Shown here one piece after another: positions 63,477 to 64,000 of a DNA stretch of 64,000 bases. The translations under genes and the position numbers were made by a program. Numbering within the stretch: position 1 is the stretch's first letter; each line of letters opens with the position of its first letter. The DNA is from Pedococcus sp031456495 (lineage in GTDB: Bacteria; Actinomycetota; Actinomycetes; Actinomycetales; Dermatophilaceae). The notes below the pieces were generated by a model. It had not been told where the DNA came from and ran no database searches. It saw only the letters and a list, made by a program, of their open reading frames with translations. Where the stretch lies: positions 1,240,001 through 1,304,000 of the forward strand of contig NZ_JAVDUW010000001.1 of NCBI RefSeq assembly GCF_031456495.1. Direction: 5' to 3'.

Positions 63477-64000
63477 GTGACTCGCCGACGCCCCTTCGCC
63501 ACCTCGTCCACCGGCCGCCGCACCGTCGTCCGCCGCCTCGTGCCGGTGGCCGTCCTCGGCGCAGCGCTGGCCCTGTCGGCCTGCCAGACGCAGTCGCCGG
63601 TGCAGACCGACGTGATGTACAACGCGGCCGACGGCGTCCCAGTCGACCTCGGTGCGGTCCAGCTGCGCGACCTCGTCGTCATCGGCACCGGCAAGGGCAA
63701 GCCGGGTGTGCTGAGCGCCGCGGTGAGCAACGACGGTGGCCAGGCGGAGCGGGTCGCGTTCGCGCTGCCGAACTCCTCGCCCGTCTACGCGACGGCCCCT
63801 GCGAACAGCTCGCAGCCGCTGTCCGACGGCAACCAGGTCCAGCTGTCCCAGGTGCCCGTCGACCCGGGTGACGTGGTGCAGCTCAACGTCCAGTCCGCCG
63901 GCGCCCGCTCCGTGGTCGTCACGGTGCCGGTCGTCCCGCCGGACAACTACTACTCGACGATGTCCCCCACCAGCGCACCCACCAGCTCGGGCACGAGCGC
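63477..64000 (+). CDS. Secreted lipoprotein, C-terminus beyond the window
   Basis: 174 codons, open to the right edge. A twin basic N-terminus is followed by a lipobox LSAC (Cys near 36) and a beta-rich domain (VDLGAVQLRDLVVIG, AAVSNDGGQAERV, VPVDPGDVVQLNV). A Ser/Thr/Pro tail begins at the edge. The GTG at 63477 is 7 nt after TAGGCT, so leaderless. Function unknown. It is divergent from carD. Confidence 0.8.
   Translation, partial: MTRRRPFATSSTGRRTVVRRLVPVAVLGAALALSACQTQSPVQTDVMYNAADGVPVDLGAVQLRDLVVIGTGKGKPGVLSAAVSNDGGQAERVAFALPNSSPVYATAPANSSQPLSDGNQVQLSQVPVDPGDVVQLNVQSAGARSVVVTVPVVPPDNYYSTMSPTSAPTSSGTS

Overview
This window comes from a high-GC actinobacterium, most likely a member of the Micrococcales near the Intrasporangiaceae; the family is an inference. 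The signs are a lone groEL behind two CIRCE operators, CarD, a mycothiol-type formaldehyde dehydrogenase, an Rpf gene behind a c-di-AMP riboswitch, an MsiK/UgpC-type shared sugar ATPase, and many genes whose start codon lies 6-8 nt after a TAnnnT -10 hexamer, as expected for leaderless mRNAs.

Layout. 1-13 kb: end of an ABC ATPase, a PhoD-like phosphatase, groEL, an orphan gp19-type tail-tube protein, a GH38 alpha-mannosidase, an overlapping GNAT-VOC-P1 peptidase operon, a DUF3263 protein, a PLP decarboxylase and a HAD phosphatase. 13-31.7 kb: DUF389, ArsR, ung, a SGNH hydrolase, an acyl-CoA dehydrogenase/SDR pair, a candidate structured RNA with a strong terminator, gabT, a stand-alone LigD polymerase domain, a glutamate-cysteine ligase-like enzyme, a molybdate operon (regulator-modABC), an alpha/beta hydrolase, a lipoprotein, a DinB protein, and an arsenic cluster (arsR divergent from arsM-acr3-arsC).

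31,762-42,779: an 11-kb integrated element bounded by 39-bp direct repeats that match the 3' half of tRNA-Thr(TGT). The intact tRNA is at the right end. Its backbone is rep (HUH rolling-circle initiator), xis and a tyrosine integrase, as in actinomycete integrative elements such as pSAM2, but no FtsK/Tra-like transfer gene is present. Its cargo is a complete alpha-glucan utilisation operon: lipoprotein binding protein, two permeases, a GH13 cyclomaltodextrinase-like enzyme and a LacI repressor, with a perfect operator in front. The operon has no ATPase. The chromosomal MsiK/UgpC gene at 51.5 kb is the obvious partner.

42.8-64 kb: riboswitch-controlled Rpf, a ThrE exporter coupled to a Ser/Thr kinase, a CBS protein, otsAB for trehalose, a LacI regulator divergent from msiK, DUF4032, RDD, DUF2752 and CD225 membrane proteins, then rlmB-cysS and a carD-ispD-ispF block with inserted genes (mscR-MBL pair, PAP2, GNAT). 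The window ends inside a lipoprotein gene.

Across the window a 7-mer, GGCATAC/GTATGCC, recurs about 40 times on both strands, inside and between genes. It is missing from the backbone of the integrated element but present in its sugar cargo. All counts, motif positions and folds were read by eye, and no database search was run.
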